Positions 21,751 through 32,928 of a DNA stretch of 64,000 bases are shown here, piece after piece (the stretch's first letter is position 1; every line of letters starts with the position of its first letter). Position numbers and translations under genes: made by a program. The DNA is from Hippopus hippopus. Lineage: Eukaryota > Mollusca > Bivalvia > Cardiida > Cardiidae. Below the pieces are notes generated by a model. The model was not told the DNA's origin. It searched no databases and was given only the letters and a program-made list of their open reading frames with translations. The DNA lies in assembly GCA_946811185.2 (NCBI GenBank), contig OX328113.1:23659521-23723520 (forward strand). Reading direction: 5' to 3'.

Positions 21751-22303
21751 AAAGGCTTTATACAGTATAGTGTAGCTCTGCTTGGTGTGTATAAATCATA
21801 AAATCTAAAATAGTACACAAGATTTGACTTTGTCTTGCTTCGCACTTTATTTACACAGATTACAACATATTTTTCAACATTCTTCTAAACAACAAAGTGT
21901 ACACTCATGTAATAGATTTCAGAAAAAAATAAAGTCAAGTGGTTATACAATTTTTCATTCATAAGAGGCATTGTATAAACAATATTATTTCACACCTACA
22001 ATTTAACGTCCAATGAAATCGCTCCAATACTACCACATGAGTACAGAATATCTTATTCCATATTGGACGCTGTAGAGTCCAATATGGATTTTTCAGAACG
22101 AGGCAAGAGTCCAATATGGATTTTTCAAAACAACGCTAGAGTCTCGAATATCGATATTTGACCGGAAGAGTGGTCTACCGAAGTCCGTTGTCAAACAAGC
22201 AATTTCAAAACCCTCTTTTGATATGTTTTGATTTTTTTGTTATTATTATTTAAATTGAAATGGCCCTATACTTTAAAGTCAATATGGAAGTGTGAAATAA
22301 AGA
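21751..22303. other. No gene recognised
   Basis: Around 22070-22135 the phrase GAGTCCAATATGGATTTTTC occurs twice in tandem. A frame at 21663-21845 on the minus strand runs out of the mariner end and is not a gene. Confidence 0.45.
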
Positions 22304-22469
22304 GGTTATTTAACATGCTTGGGTACAATACTGAATTCAATTGGATTCGTACACTGCAGAACCAGTCTATATTTTGGACGCGGCTGTCGCAACGTCCAAA
22401 ATATAGACTGGTTCTGCAGTGTACGAATCCAATGGAATTCAGTATTGTACCCAAGCATGTTAAATAACC
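22304..22469. repeat. Long near-perfect hairpin: 77-bp arms, 12-base loop
   Basis: The left arm 22304-22380 (starting GGTTATTTAACATGC, with CACTGCAGAACCAGTCTAT inside) and right arm 22393-22469 are inverse copies with one mismatch seen (CAATTGG against CCATTGG). The loop is CGGCTGTCGCAA. Both strands therefore give almost the same short peptide frames, which are not genes. It could be a foldback transposon or, if transcribed, a long RNA stem. Confidence 0.92.
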
Positions 22470-22479
22470 GCATATTATG

Positions 22480-22705
22480 CAAATTTATCAGGGTAGAAAA
22501 TAGTAGGGAACAAAATGTGGGCCTTTAAAACATTGTTGAAAAAGGAGAAAATGCCAGATACCGGTATTTTCTTGTTTTTCTATAATGTTTCCCATAGTTT
22601 CAAAGAAAAATTCTTTCATATAAGTGGTGTTCAAAATTGTTGCCTGAAAATGCTTTTGTTATAGACAAATCTTCAATGTCTTCATCCGATAGTTACAACC
22701 TTGAC
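22480..22705. repeat. Decayed element A copy
   Basis: Palindrome remnants at about 22527-22590 (AACATTGTTGAAAAAGGAG, AGAAAATGCCAGATACCGGT). Confidence 0.6.
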
Positions 22706-22754
22706 TGGAGGACAAAAAGTTAGACTTGTCCATAAACATAGGATTTTCAAATTA

Positions 22755-23350
22755 ACCCTTAAAGCGCTTTTCACCTCTATAGTTGCCTCTGCGGCCAGTG
22801 TATGATCAAGATCAGGCTGCACAAAATGTGCAATCTGATCTTTGATCTACACTGTCCACTTTGCTGAAACACCCTGGACTTGAGAAACCTTGAACTTGTG
22901 ATTATTTGAATCTTATTCCTGTACTGAAAATATATTTTGAGTTTATTGGGTGCTTTAAGGTTTAAATATGGCTTGAATGATGGACTTGGCTATGACAGGC
23001 TAGAAAACATTATAGGAAAAGTGGCAAAATTAATGCTTGCTACCAGCATTTCCGCCTTTTTTCCTACAGTGGTAGATCTATTAACTCTTTACCAAACAAC
23101 AAAATTTTGAACTTAACTAAATTGAGAGAATGTGCAGACGACAAAATAAATATAGCTCAAATAATGATATCTGTCTTTGGTAGGGTAGAAAACTGTGGAA
23201 AAAGGAGAAAGTGCTGGTTACCAGCATTTTCTCCTTTTTCTACATTATTTTTACAGGAAATTTTCTTCAAGACTGTTGATACTCAAGATTGTTTAGTAAA
23301 AGGTTATAAGTCTTTCTCAGGGTCACAAAAATGGGATTGTTTAGTATAGA
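22755..23350. repeat. Element B copy followed by element A copies
   Basis: Element B at about 22755-22965 (GCGGCCAGTGTATGATCAAG and inverse). Element A pieces at about 22970-23070 and 23085-23345, the latter with a TTAACTCTTTACCAAACAAC end. Confidence 0.7.
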
Positions 23351-23530
23351 GTCGCAGGATCAACAGAGCTTTCCCTGGACCATCCCATACTGGGGTCATT
23401 TGACCTCCCCAATAAGAATAAAAGAAAGCAAGTATTAAACTTAACATTTAGAAAATTAAGGGGTCCAAAGTCAAAGAATCAGGGAGGATCGTGGGGGGTA
23501 GGAAGGGTGGGTATCATCTAAAACCCTGGA

Positions 23531-23757
23531 TCAAAAAAGGTTTCCCTGTAAGAAGTCTTGATGCACCACCATGTGTTTCAACAGATTACTGTTCTGAGCA
23601 AATCCCCGGCCACAAATTTTACACTTGAATGGTTTTTCACCCGTATGTGTTCGCTTGTGAATGATATAACTGGAACGAAATGACAAAAGTTTGCCACATA
23701 TCTCACATGTGTATATCTTTGGTCCACTACCTTTGGTCCTGCTTCGGATCGGTTCCC
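23531..23757 (-). CDS. Alternative 3'-terminal exon ZF6: two C2H2 fingers
   Basis: The acceptor reads TTCTTTATTTCAG with entry bases GG, then 74 codons to the stop at 23531. A short basic lead (RSRTKGSGPK) comes before finger 1 (CEICGKLL...IHKRTH) and finger 2 (CKICGRGF...LKHMVVH), with linker HTGEKPFKC. All ligands are present. Helix residues at -1, +2, +3, +6 are Phe, Ser, Ser, Ile and Gln, Ser, Asn, Lys. The open frame extends 5' into the intron to 23830 with an ATG, but the acceptor and common phase place the coding start at 23757. Confidence 0.9.
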
Positions 23758-23929
23758 CTGAAATAAAGAAGCGAGTTGACCATGAGATGGTATTTTGTGA
23801 TGATGAAAAAAAAAAAAGCAAGAGCGGCAAATTGTCGCAAGATACGCCCTCTCACCACCAGTTGTTGAGGGGGGATAATAATCGTAAAGGACAGGTAGAG
23901 GAAAATAGCAGTGCAGCGGAAATCATATA

Positions 23930-24775
23930 AGTGATTGAAATAGGCATGAATGTCTCCTCTAATGTTAAGGAAACATGCATATAAAGTTTCAGGTCATTCC
24001 AACATAAAAAGACAAAGTTATATTGTAGAGAAGCATGAAAAGCTGTAAAAAAAAAATAATGAATAGGGAATAATTCCAAAAGGGCATTAGGTAAGGTTAC
24101 GGCTCCAGTGCATTGCACTTTTCGTAACTACAACAAACATGTTTACCAAGTCTCAAGTCAATTTGACTTGAGGTGACAAAGTTCCGTTCCGGACAAGCAA
24201 GAAATACTGTAAAAATAAAGATGAAAGTTGAATTACTCAAAATCCGCGCTAGGTAGAGTTATTGTTCTTGCGCACTGTACTCTGTAATATTGCAATAAAC
24301 ATGCATACCAAGTTTGAAGTTGTTCTGACTTGAGATGACAAAGTTATATTTCGGACAAGCACTAAATGCTGTAAAAATGACGATCAAAGGGAAATAACTC
24401 GAAGACAGCACGAGGTAGAGTTACAATTCTTGCGCACTGCACTTCCAAATATTGCAACAAATAAGCATACCATATTTCAAGTCATTCCTACTTAAGATGA
24501 CAAAGTTATGCTCCGGACAAGCAAGAAATGCTATAAAAATGACGATCAAAGGGAAATAACTCAAAGACAGCACGAGGTAGAGTTATGGTTCTTTCGCACT
24601 GCACTTCACATTATTGCAACAAACACAAATGCCAAGTTTCAAGTCAATCGGAGATGACAAAGTTATGCTCCAGACAAAGAACTGGACGCCGCCCAACCGA
24701 CCGGACGCCCTTACACCATGGGTGATCCCATAATACATCCCGTCTTTGACGGCCGTATAAAAACCAAAGTGACCC
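23930..24775. repeat. Element F-like repeat with about four tandem units of 180-190 bp
   Basis: Each unit contains CAAACATGCATACCAAGTTT, GATGACAAAGTTAT, CTCCGGACAAGCAAGAAATG and AAAGGGAAATAACTC. It ends with a GC-rich CCCAACCGACCGGACGCCC tract. A related design is at 2949-3779. Frames that cross it (for example 24718-25098 plus) are chance products. Confidence 0.75.
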
Positions 24776-24794
24776 TGAAACCAATTTGCAATGT

Positions 24795-25200
24795 TAACCC
24801 TTATCCAAGCAATCCCAACTTTGGAGCACATTGTGGGGAAAGGAGAAATGCAATCCTGAATTCCGAAAACCTTGTGGGGAAAGGAGATTGTTTAGTAAAG
24901 TTTCAACCATTTACCATACAAAGCCAACTTAAAATGACCCCAAGAAAAAGAGCCTTTGAAAACATTGGTGAAACAATGTTCTCTAACCTTCAGAGACAAA
25001 TATCTCTGCATTTGAGCCACATTTATTTTGCCATCTGCAAACGCTTTGGATTTGGATTAGTTCAAAATTTTGGCATTTGGTATAGTTTCAAGGCATGACT
25101 CCCGTGTTTCTTTGAATTTGGATTCCCCAAATGGTGACTACCAGCATTTTCTCCTTTGCCCACCATGTTTTCTACTCTTTAACTCTGTACAAAAACCTCA
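24795..25200. repeat. Element A fragments
   Basis: Pieces at about 24795-24900, 24900-25095 and 25125-25185, each with TTTACC or GGGAAAGGAG motifs. The region from 25200 to 25490 has no recognised feature. Confidence 0.55.
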
Positions 25201-25490
25201 TCAAACGAATCTACACAAACATGATGATTACACAAAAGTATAATTTCTTTTTCTCTTGTTATGCCACGCATCTGAAGCATGCTAGCCTGAATAAAGTATA
25301 TGCAAAAGAAATTCCAAGGGTGACGTTTAAGGCTATTATTTTTTCTTTTTTTTTGTTCAAAGTGTATGCATCTGGATTTTTGTGTACAAGTAACTCCACC
25401 CCTACAGTTGATCTATGTGATCATTTTGATAATAAACAGACAACACAAACACTGGAATATCAGTCTACAAACCTTAACAAAAAGCACAGC

Positions 25491-25708
25491 CTACAACTTC
25501 TCTCGAGAATGAACAGTCATGTGTGTTTTTAAATGACATTTCTGAGAGAAAGATGTACCACAGATCTTGCATACGAAAGGTTTTTCGCCAGTATGCGATC
25601 GGATGTGTCGTTCCAGCTTAGAAATGCATGTAAATCTTTTGTTGCATAAACCGCATACAAGTCTCCTGTTTTTATAGTCCTTCTGTGATAGTGTATTACA
25701 AATGCCAC
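25491..25708 (-). CDS. Alternative 3'-terminal exon ZF7: two C2H2 fingers
   Basis: The acceptor reads TTTCATGCTTTCAG with entry bases GT, then 71 codons to the stop at 25491. Finger 1 is CGLCNKRF...ERHIRSH and finger 2 CKICGTSF...KTHMTVH with linker HTGEKPFVC. It is a tandem duplicate of ZF8, 978 bases away: both exons are 218 bp, both open with GTGGCATTT, both have SFSQKCHL in finger 2 and both end REKL or RDKL. Downstream sequence (TGATCATTTTGATAA, ACAAACACTGGAATATCA) is shared with ZF8, so the duplicated block included the 3' flank. Confidence 0.9.
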
Positions 25709-25839
25709 CTGAAAGCATGAAATATAATTAAAAAATAAAAATAGAAAAAAGGTTAAACTAAAATTCTCATGACTAGGTTTTTGAATTTTGAATAGTAACA
25801 CATCAATGTTGGCTTTCCCATTATACCATCCTTGAATCA

Positions 25840-26300
25840 CTTTACCAAACTTTGGACTGGGCCAAAATTTCAGAAACATTTACAGACGACAAATTAAAAG
25901 AAGTTCAAATGATGATTTCTGTCTTTGATTGGGTGGAAAACTGTGGGAAAAGGGGAAAATGCTGGTTACCAGCATTTTCTCCTTTTCCCTCAATATTTTC
26001 AAAAGTCTTCTCTTTCAGGGTTGTTAAAATTTGGGATTGTGTGGTAAAGAGTTAACCCTTTACCAAACAATCCCAGGTTTTAATGACCCTATGAAAGAAG
26101 CCCTTTCAAAACATTGTGTAACATTGTGCAAAACATTGTGCAAAACATTGCTGGTAACCAGCATTTTCTCCTTTTCCCACAATGTTTTCTACTCTATCAT
26201 GGACAAATTCTGCCATATGAGCCATCTTTAATTTGTCGTCTGCAAATGCTTTCAATTTGGAGCAGTCTAAAATTATGTCATTTGGTCAAGAGTTAAGTCT
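25840..26300. repeat. Two element A copies in tandem
   Basis: Copies at about 25840-26055 and 26053-26298 joined by a GGTAAAGAGTTAACCCTTTACC junction. In the second, ACATTGTG is repeated four times at 26112-26148, a small expansion in one palindrome arm. Confidence 0.8.
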
Positions 26301-26468
26301 TTACCAAGACCTAACCAAATGGGTATTCATGGACACAAAGAATATGCAATAGTGTAACTTCGGTCACTACTTTAATGCCACTCTAGATCTTTGATCATTT
26401 TGGTAACAGACAACACACGAACAAAACACTGGAATGTCATGTCTACCAACCTTAATACAAAACACGGC

Positions 26469-26686
26469 CTACAACTTGTCTCGAAAATGAGAAAACATGT
26501 GTGTATTTAAATGACATTTCTGTGAGAAGGATGCCCCACAGATTTTGCATACAAACGGTTTTTCACCAGTATGCGATCTGAGATGTCTTTTCAGCTTGGA
26601 ATTGTATGTGAATGTTTTGCTGCATACATGGCATGCAAATCTCCTGATTTGATGGTCCGTCTGTAACTGCATATTGAAAATGCCAC
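26469..26686 (-). CDS. Alternative 3'-terminal exon ZF8: two C2H2 fingers
   Basis: The acceptor reads TTTCATTGTTTCAG with entry bases GT, then 71 codons to the stop at 26469. Finger 1 is CHVCSKTF...KRHLRSH and finger 2 CKICGASF...NTHMFSH with linker HTGEKPFVC. Sister of ZF7. The contact positions of finger 2 (Gln -1, Cys +2, His +3, Thr +6) are the same in both. Finger 1 differs at -1 (Tyr here, Cys in ZF7) but keeps Ser, Lys and Arg at +2, +3 and +6. The two isoforms may therefore bind related sites (inference). Confidence 0.9.
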
Positions 26687-26717
26687 CTGAAACAATGAAA
26701 TATAATTCACTAATAAC

Positions 26718-27490
26718 AAGAGCACCTCATGTGGGTGCCAACACTTGGCTGCAGTTGCTTGATTTTCTGTGAAAATTCTAAGTTGAAAAAGGGGCATAAC
26801 TGTTTAAAAATACTTTGATGGTTATTTGCCCTTATTGTATAGGTTCCCCTTTTGATAGTTAACAATTTGTCAGAGTTTGAAGTAAATATCTTCCGTTATA
26901 ACAGAGATATTGTAAAGTGTCAAAGTTTTTGCATGATGACGCAGATGTCACGGCCAGAGCTATGACAATAACTCAACCTTTTCTTCGAAAACAGGTGTGC
27001 TTAAAATGGAAAAGATAAGGTAAAACAGTTCTCATAAGTAAGTTTTTAGTAAGGATGATGATGAATAGCATTTTAAGGCCCGTCGACAACTTAGGTCATA
27101 TTGGGCGCACTTACTTAGTAAACAATAATGCGAGGTGAAAATAACATACATGTGCAACAACATAAGACAAACATGATAAATGAGGAATGGACGAAACACA
27201 AAATGATGCCCCTTTGGTCGCCTTTTACGACATGCATGCTGTCACTTTTGTTCCGCCAGATGAAATGGCAGATGTGACAATCGCGGGACTGCAGTGGTTT
27301 ATTCTTATACCCCCGATTAAACCACACGGGGTTCCACAGGCCAATTGATTCCCATTCCAAACCCTATTTACATCATGAAAAAAATACAGGATTTGGAATA
27401 AGAACTACCCAGCCTGCTGCAATCCTACGAATTACGAGGAAAGCAGCCGTTTGTCTCTAATTTTAGTCGCCTTCTACGACGTGCCATAGA
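26718..27490. repeat. Element G copy and an unassigned repeat-like block
   Basis: Element G covers about 26720-27015 (GCACCTCATGTGGGTGCCAA, TGGCTGCAGTTGCTT). The block 27080-27490 contains GTCGCCTTTTACGACATGCA and later GTCGCCTTCTACGACGTGCC, a partly repeated pair. It looks like a transposon remnant but I cannot assign it. Confidence 0.5.
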
Positions 27491-27534
27491 GAATTTTAGT
27501 AAGGAACTGTTAGTTTTGGATAGGAACACAATGT

Positions 27535-27785
27535 AAGCTTCCTCCTTATACCATTCCTGTTAACACTATATACACCAATGCCAGTTAACACTTTATATAC
27601 CAATGCCAGTTAACACTTTATATACCAATGCCAGTTAACACTTATGTGCCAATCCCTGTTTACATTTTATGTACCAACCCTGTTAACACTTTATATACCA
27701 ATGCCAGTTAACACTTTATATACCAATCCCTGTTAACACTTTATATACCAATCCCTGTTAACACTTTATAAACCAATCTCCACCA
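27535..27785. repeat. Minisatellite, unit 25 bp (CCAATGCCAGTTAACACTTT type)
   Basis: About nine imperfect head-to-tail units of TATACCAATGCCAGTTAACA with variants CCAATCCCTGTTAACAC. Confidence 0.9.
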
Positions 27786-28195
27786 CCCTGAGGAAGTGAG
27801 AAAAGGAGAAGAAGCTGAGAACTAAAATTTTCTCCTTTTCCCATGTTTCTACCCTTTCCAAGACAAATTCCACCATGATTTTATGTTTAACTTTTTACCA
27901 AATGACTAAATTGTGGATTAGTCCAAATTCAAAGCATTTGCAGATACAATGATTTCAAAGACCTATTGTTCTTCCTTTCATTAAACAATTCCATGTTTCA
28001 TAAACGCTATCTAAGACGGCTTTTGGAAACACCAAGGGAAAAGAATAAAATGACTGTGACCAGCATTTTCTCTTTTCCAAAAAGTGTTTTCTGCTATGTT
28101 TAAAACAAATCCTATCATTTGTGCAACAATTAACTTGTTGTCTGCAAATGCTTTCAATTTGGACCAGTCTTAATTTTTGTTGTTTGGGATAGAGT
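27786..28195. repeat. Element A fragments
   Basis: Decayed copies at about 27786-27925 and 27925-28195; one end is TTGTTGTCTGCAAATGCTTT. Confidence 0.6.
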
Positions 28196-28499
28196 TACAA
28201 TTTACTATGACCTCCCTTGGACAACAATCACATATACTGCACAATACTGTGTGACCAAAAGACATAATTTTACTTCAGGCAAACAATTTTTTATGCAACA
28301 AAAGATTTCATTGGACAATGATTAATGAAAACAAAGGTAGGACTTGCACAATTTATTAATTAGAATATTAACAACTGAAAGTTTGAATGAACATTGCCAA
28401 CTACTCTCGAATTTGAATTGTTTGAAAGTTGTAGCAGAAACATACTGTATATTATTAAGTCCCACTCACTGTACTCTTAACAAATTTACTTGTACTGTG

Positions 28500-29385
28500 T
28501 TACATGATCTTGTGATATGAGTATGAGCCATGCTCTGAGAAAAGGGGAGTTTGATACATTTGCATAAAGTATCAGGTTGTGCAGGCTGACCTGAATCAAA
28601 ACACTTTGCTACTGGTCAGTTTTCTGCATAGCAAAGGACTAGTCTATCTCAGAATTCAGCTATTTGTTAGGCAAAATTGATTTCATGGACCAAGAATTAT
28701 GTGACGACTTGCTGGGTGTAACTGATCATGAAGGTGCATTAAAACCCCATTTTCCAGAGTGCCACTTATATCTTTGAATACTGGTCATTTACACAGATTT
28801 GATAAACACTTATTAGTTTAAATGGGGAAAGGAGGGGGTGTTGTCCAAAACTGAATTCACCATGGAATCAAGTCTACCTGGCAACAAAATTTTCGATTTA
28901 TTCATTTTGAAAACCTCAGATTACAATTGCAATTGCTTTCAATTTGGACTAGTCTAAAATTCTATTTTGTTGTTTGGTACAAAGTAAATGTACGAAAACA
29001 TGTGGATGAAAGAAAAACTGCTTGCGATCAGCAATACATTTACCTCTTTTTTCCACAAAGTTTTTCTCTGTGATACAAAATACCATTTATCTAAGGGTGG
29101 CAAGGAACATTATCTTATGACACTATGTTAGACTTTTACCACTAAGAAAAGTCTCATGTTTAATCCATTTTAACCACTACAGCACCTTTCACTACTATAG
29201 TTACCTTTGTGGCCAGTGTAGATAAAGATCACACTGCACAAAACATGCAGTCTGATCTTTGATCTACATTTTCCACTTTGCTGAAACACTACAGACAAAA
29301 AGCAACCACAAAATTGCAATAATCTTGGTCTCATTCTAGTTTGAAATTTACTCTTGGGTTTACTCGGCACTTTAAGGGTTAACTT
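28500..29385. repeat. Element L, element A fragment and element B
   Basis: Element L at about 28520-28770 (GAGCCATGCTCTGAGAAAAG, GTGCAGGCTGACCTGAATC). A partial element A at about 28900-29080. Element B at about 29165-29385 with TGTAGATAAAGATCACACTG and its inverse. The stretch 28196-28500 and 29390-29645 show nothing recognised. Confidence 0.6.
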
Positions 29386-29649
29386 AATGACTGAAAGTTT
29401 ATCTTCCTACAGTGACTGATTTCGTTTTTCATTACACTTTCCAAATAAAGCAAATGAACTTCACAGAAATAAGGGTTCAATCTGCACTATTGTATCCCTT
29501 AATTCACACATTCAACATTCATAAATTCAGTTCCTGATCTGCAAATGGTAACATTTTAAGTGTTGTCCTTCTCAGTGCTTTCAGTGCTTTGATTCAGTCT
29601 TGCAACTAGTAAGTTTTGAAATAATTATTGAGAAAAAAAGCCATGTATT

Positions 29650-29872
29650 AACTGGTTACCAAACAATCTCAGTTTTAAGCATCCTGATAGAAAAGGCTTT
29701 TGAAAACATTGTAGTAAAAGGAGAAAATGCTAGTCACCAGCATTTCCACCTTTCCTCCAAATGTTGTCCACCCAGAAAATATCACTTCAGCTACATTAAA
29801 TTTGTAGTCTGAAAATGCTTTCAATTTGGTCCAGTCAAAAATTTTGTTGTTTGGTATAGAGTTCAACCATTT
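29650..29872. repeat. Element A copy near ZF9
   Basis: Copy with a weak palindrome (about 29700-29765) and the terminus TTGTTTGGTATAGAGTT; it ends about 54 bases downstream of the ZF9 stop. Confidence 0.7.
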
Positions 29873-29925
29873 TTTCTCACAGAGCAAGCTCTTCTATGTT
29901 AACTTCATAAAACTTTGCTACCCCA

Positions 29926-30128
29926 TCACTTAAAGGAATAATGGACGAGCAGATGGGATTTCCAGTTGTTTTTCTGTGCAAAGGATTTGCCACAATATTG
30001 ACAGTGGTACGGTTTTTCCCCTGTATGTATTCGGTGGTGAATCCTCAGTTGAGACGGCCGTGTAAACCTGGCATTACAAACTTGGCATATATAGTTCCCT
30101 TTTCTCTGTCTTCCACTAAAGTTCAAAC
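29926..30128 (-). CDS. Alternative 3'-terminal exon ZF9: two C2H2 fingers
   Basis: The acceptor reads CTGTTTCTCTGTTCCCAG with entry bases GT, then 66 codons to the stop at 29926, the shortest of the set. Finger 1 is CQVCNARF...RIHHRIH and finger 2 CQYCGKSF...KSHLLVH with linker HTGEKPYHC. Finger 2 has Trp in place of the usual helix Leu. A short basic lead (SGRQRKG) precedes it. It is the last exon, going right, whose final finger is of the GKxF type; from ZF10 onward the final finger changes class. Confidence 0.9.
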
Positions 30129-30174
30129 CTGGGAACAGAGAAACAGAAAATTGCTTTAGGATGGGGCTGAGCAC

Positions 30175-30385
30175 CCGGGTCTGTACTCACCAACCATTTC
30201 TAAGTATGTTCTCAGTCTTACTCTCCAGAATTTTCTAAATTTGAAAGTAACACAACTTCTGATTGGCTAACACATTTGGTTAGGCCAAAAATGGTTTAGC
30301 CAATTTAAAGTTGTATTACATTCAAATTTAGAAAATTCTGGAGAATAAGACTAAGAATGTTCCTAAGAGTGGTTGGTGAATAGCA
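30175..30385. repeat. Element C copy (foldback)
   Basis: Arms with CACCAACCATTTCTAAGTAT, TTTCTAAATTTGAAAGTAAC and inverse copies, ending GAGTGGTTGGTGAATAGC. Confidence 0.8.
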
Positions 30386-30544
30386 ACTCGGCTTTTTGTT
30401 CTCTCTATTTCAGGAGAAATTGAACTTAACCTGATGGTTAAATCATACTCAAAGACAAATACTTTTATTGATATCATTTATTTCAAACAGAAGAATATGG
30501 TAAAATACTTAAAGTATATTTCTGGCAATTTACAAATATTATTT

Positions 30545-30745
30545 AGCTCTTTACCAGATGACAAATTCTATGGTTGTCAAATTGACAGCCATGCAGATAG
30601 CAAATTTAGTATGGTTCATTAATGTAAGAAAGAAAAGAAAGCATCATGGGAAATGGAGAAAATGCTGGTTACAGTATTTTCTCTCTTTCCCTCAATTTTT
30701 TTTAAGATCATAACACATGGGATGGTATCATAGAGTGATAAGCAA
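30545..30745. repeat. Element A copy, decayed
   Basis: CTCTTTACCAGATGACAAAT end, a palindrome remnant at about 30650-30700 and a weak right end. Confidence 0.6.
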
Positions 30746-30774
30746 ACCTGTACAGGCAAAACTGTTAAACATTC

Positions 30775-31010
30775 ATAACAAATGAACACAGTAAGATTTT
30801 ACATCACTGACAACGTCTGTAATATTATTGACAATGTCTGTAACACTATTGACAATTTCTGAAATATTACTGACAATGTCTGTAACATCATTGACAATGT
30901 CTGTAACATTATTGACAATGTTTGTAGAATCATTGACAATGTTTGTTACATTGATGACAACATCTGTAACATCACTGACCATATCTGTAACATACTGACA
31001 ATGTCTAACT
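30775..31010. repeat. Minisatellite, unit 21 bp (GACAATGTCTGTAACATTAT type)
   Basis: About eleven units. Because 21 is a multiple of three, the minus strand stays open and encodes repeated 7-residue units of the type DIVNDVT (30773-30982). This is a repeat by-product, not a gene. Confidence 0.9.
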
Positions 31011-31019
31011 TTATTGAAA

Positions 31020-31610
31020 TTCTATAATAGAGATAAAAATTTAGACTCTTCCATACCAACATAATTAATTTCACAAACAAAATTGTTTTTCAGATGATGA
31101 AGTTTGTTTTTGAGCAGTGGTAGAAAATATTATTATGTACTAAAGAAAAAGAGAAAATGTTGGTTCCCCACAATTTCTTCCTTAACAATAGTATTTCCAA
31201 AGCTTGGTTCTTCAAGGTCATGAAAACATGGCACTGTTTGGTTAAGTGTTAACCCTTAATCAAATTTGAATTTATATTTGCCACTTTTAGATTTGTTGTC
31301 TGATAAATGGTTTCAATTTTGATGAGTCTATTATTTGCTGTTTGGGAAAGGAAAATCGTTTTTTCAGAATATGTCTTTTAACCCTTTATCAAACTTTCAA
31401 GACCTTTAACGACCCTGAGGAAGAAGGCTTTCAAAATCATTGTGGGAAAAGAAGAAAATGCTGGTAACCAGCATTTTTTTTCTTTTCCCACAATGTTTTC
31501 TACCCTTCTAAAAGCATTTTTCAGAATTATAACAGTGTTCAAATTGTCATCTGTAAATATAAATTTGGACAAGTCTTAAATTTTATCGTTTGGTAAAGAG
31601 TAACATATGC
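31020..31610. repeat. Element A copies
   Basis: Pieces at about 31020-31250 and 31250-31345 and a good copy at about 31378-31608. The following stretch to 31970 has no recognised feature. Confidence 0.7.
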
Positions 31611-31969
31611 CCTTCTTTAAATTATCTTTCCTATTGCATCTAAACCCACAGTAATCCCCCTGGGACTTGAACATGTATTTTCAGCCACAAGCACTTTCTG
31701 ATTGCTGTGCTAGGAACATTTGGCTTCCACTGAGGGGGGTTGTTGGGACATTGCTGAGCAAGAAGCCCTTTAATAAAAACAGAAATTCTAAAAATGAAAC
31801 TGTGAATCTTCATTTCAAGATGGATTTCATTAGAAAAGAAATCTAATTCACTGACAATTCTCAAAAATGTTTGTCTCAAAAGAGCAATAATTGCTCCTTT
31901 TCAAAAAAAATATCTTGTGCATCATTTGTCTAACAACCTCAGAAAACAAAACAAGTAACTTTAATTCTT

Positions 31970-32905
31970 TTTAATTCTTTACCAGTCGATTAAGTTTAAG
32001 AGTTGTCCGAAGAGACAGCATTTAAAGATAACAAATTAAATGTGGCTCAAGTTAATAGATTTGATTTGGTGAGGTGAGAAAACAATTGTGGGAAAAGGGG
32101 AAAACGCTAGTTACAAGCATTTTCTCCTTTTCCAGCATGGTTTTCAAAAACTTTCGGGATAGTGTGGTAAAGGGTTGAAACCATCCTTTAAGGTCGAAAA
32201 AATCATTTGCACACAACACATTAACTTTGGATTTGTCTATCAGAAAGTAGAAAACATCATGAAAAAAAGAACAAATTGCTGGTAACCAGCATGTTCCTCC
32301 TTTTCCTCTTACCATTTTGAAGTCTTTATCTCATGGTTGTTAAAACATGCTATTTTTTGGCAAATTGCTAAAATCATTTACAGATAACAAATTCAACACA
32401 AAAATTATAGGATTTTCCTTCAAAAGGGTAGAAGATATAAAAGAATGGTTTCCTTCCATAGGATTGTTAAAACACAGGATTATTTAGTAAAGCTTTAACT
32501 CTTTACCACACAATGACCTTGAGGATTAATGGATATATGGAAACATTGTGGGAAAAGGAGAGAAATGCTGGCAACCAGCATTTCCCTCCTTTTCCCAATA
32601 TGTCTCCTTCCCTTCCAAAGACAATCCAATCATTTGAATCAGACTTGAGTTGATGTCTGCAAAAGCTTTCAATCTGGGCAAGTCTGAAACGACAAAATTT
32701 TAGACTTGTCCAAATTGAAAGCAATAGCAGACAACAAAATTGATGTTACTCAAATATCAAAATTTATTTTTGACAGGATAGAAAACATTGTGAGAAAAGG
32801 AGAAAATGCTGGTTACCAGCATTTTCTCCTCTTCCCATAATGTTTTCAAAAGCCATCTTCCTCAGGGTCGCTAAAACTTGGGATAGTGTGGTAAAGGGTT
32901 AGTCG
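31970..32905. repeat. Four element A copies in a row
   Basis: At about 31970-32180, 32180-32500 (broken), 32505-32705 and 32690-32903. The last ends with GGTAAAGGGTTAG about 28 bases from the ZF10 stop, so ZF10 transcripts would run straight into its palindrome. It also carries TTTATT at 32763-32768, which reads AATAAA on the minus strand. Confidence 0.8.
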
Positions 32906-32928
32906 AGTGTATTTCTTGTGAAACAGTT

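Noticed and set aside
21663..21845. Minus-strand frame overlapping the mariner end
   Set aside because: It crosses the terminal inverted repeat and continues into flanking DNA; no domain.
22266..22528. Similar short frames on both strands with MGTILNSIGF
   Set aside because: Identical because the DNA is a long inverted repeat; not two genes.
24718..25532. Two plus-strand frames of 126 and 133 codons
   Set aside because: Both run through element F-like and element A sequence and show no domain.
30773..30982. Open frame on the minus strand with repeated DIVNDVT-like units
   Set aside because: It is the translation of a 21-bp minisatellite; a unit divisible by three keeps a frame open without selection.
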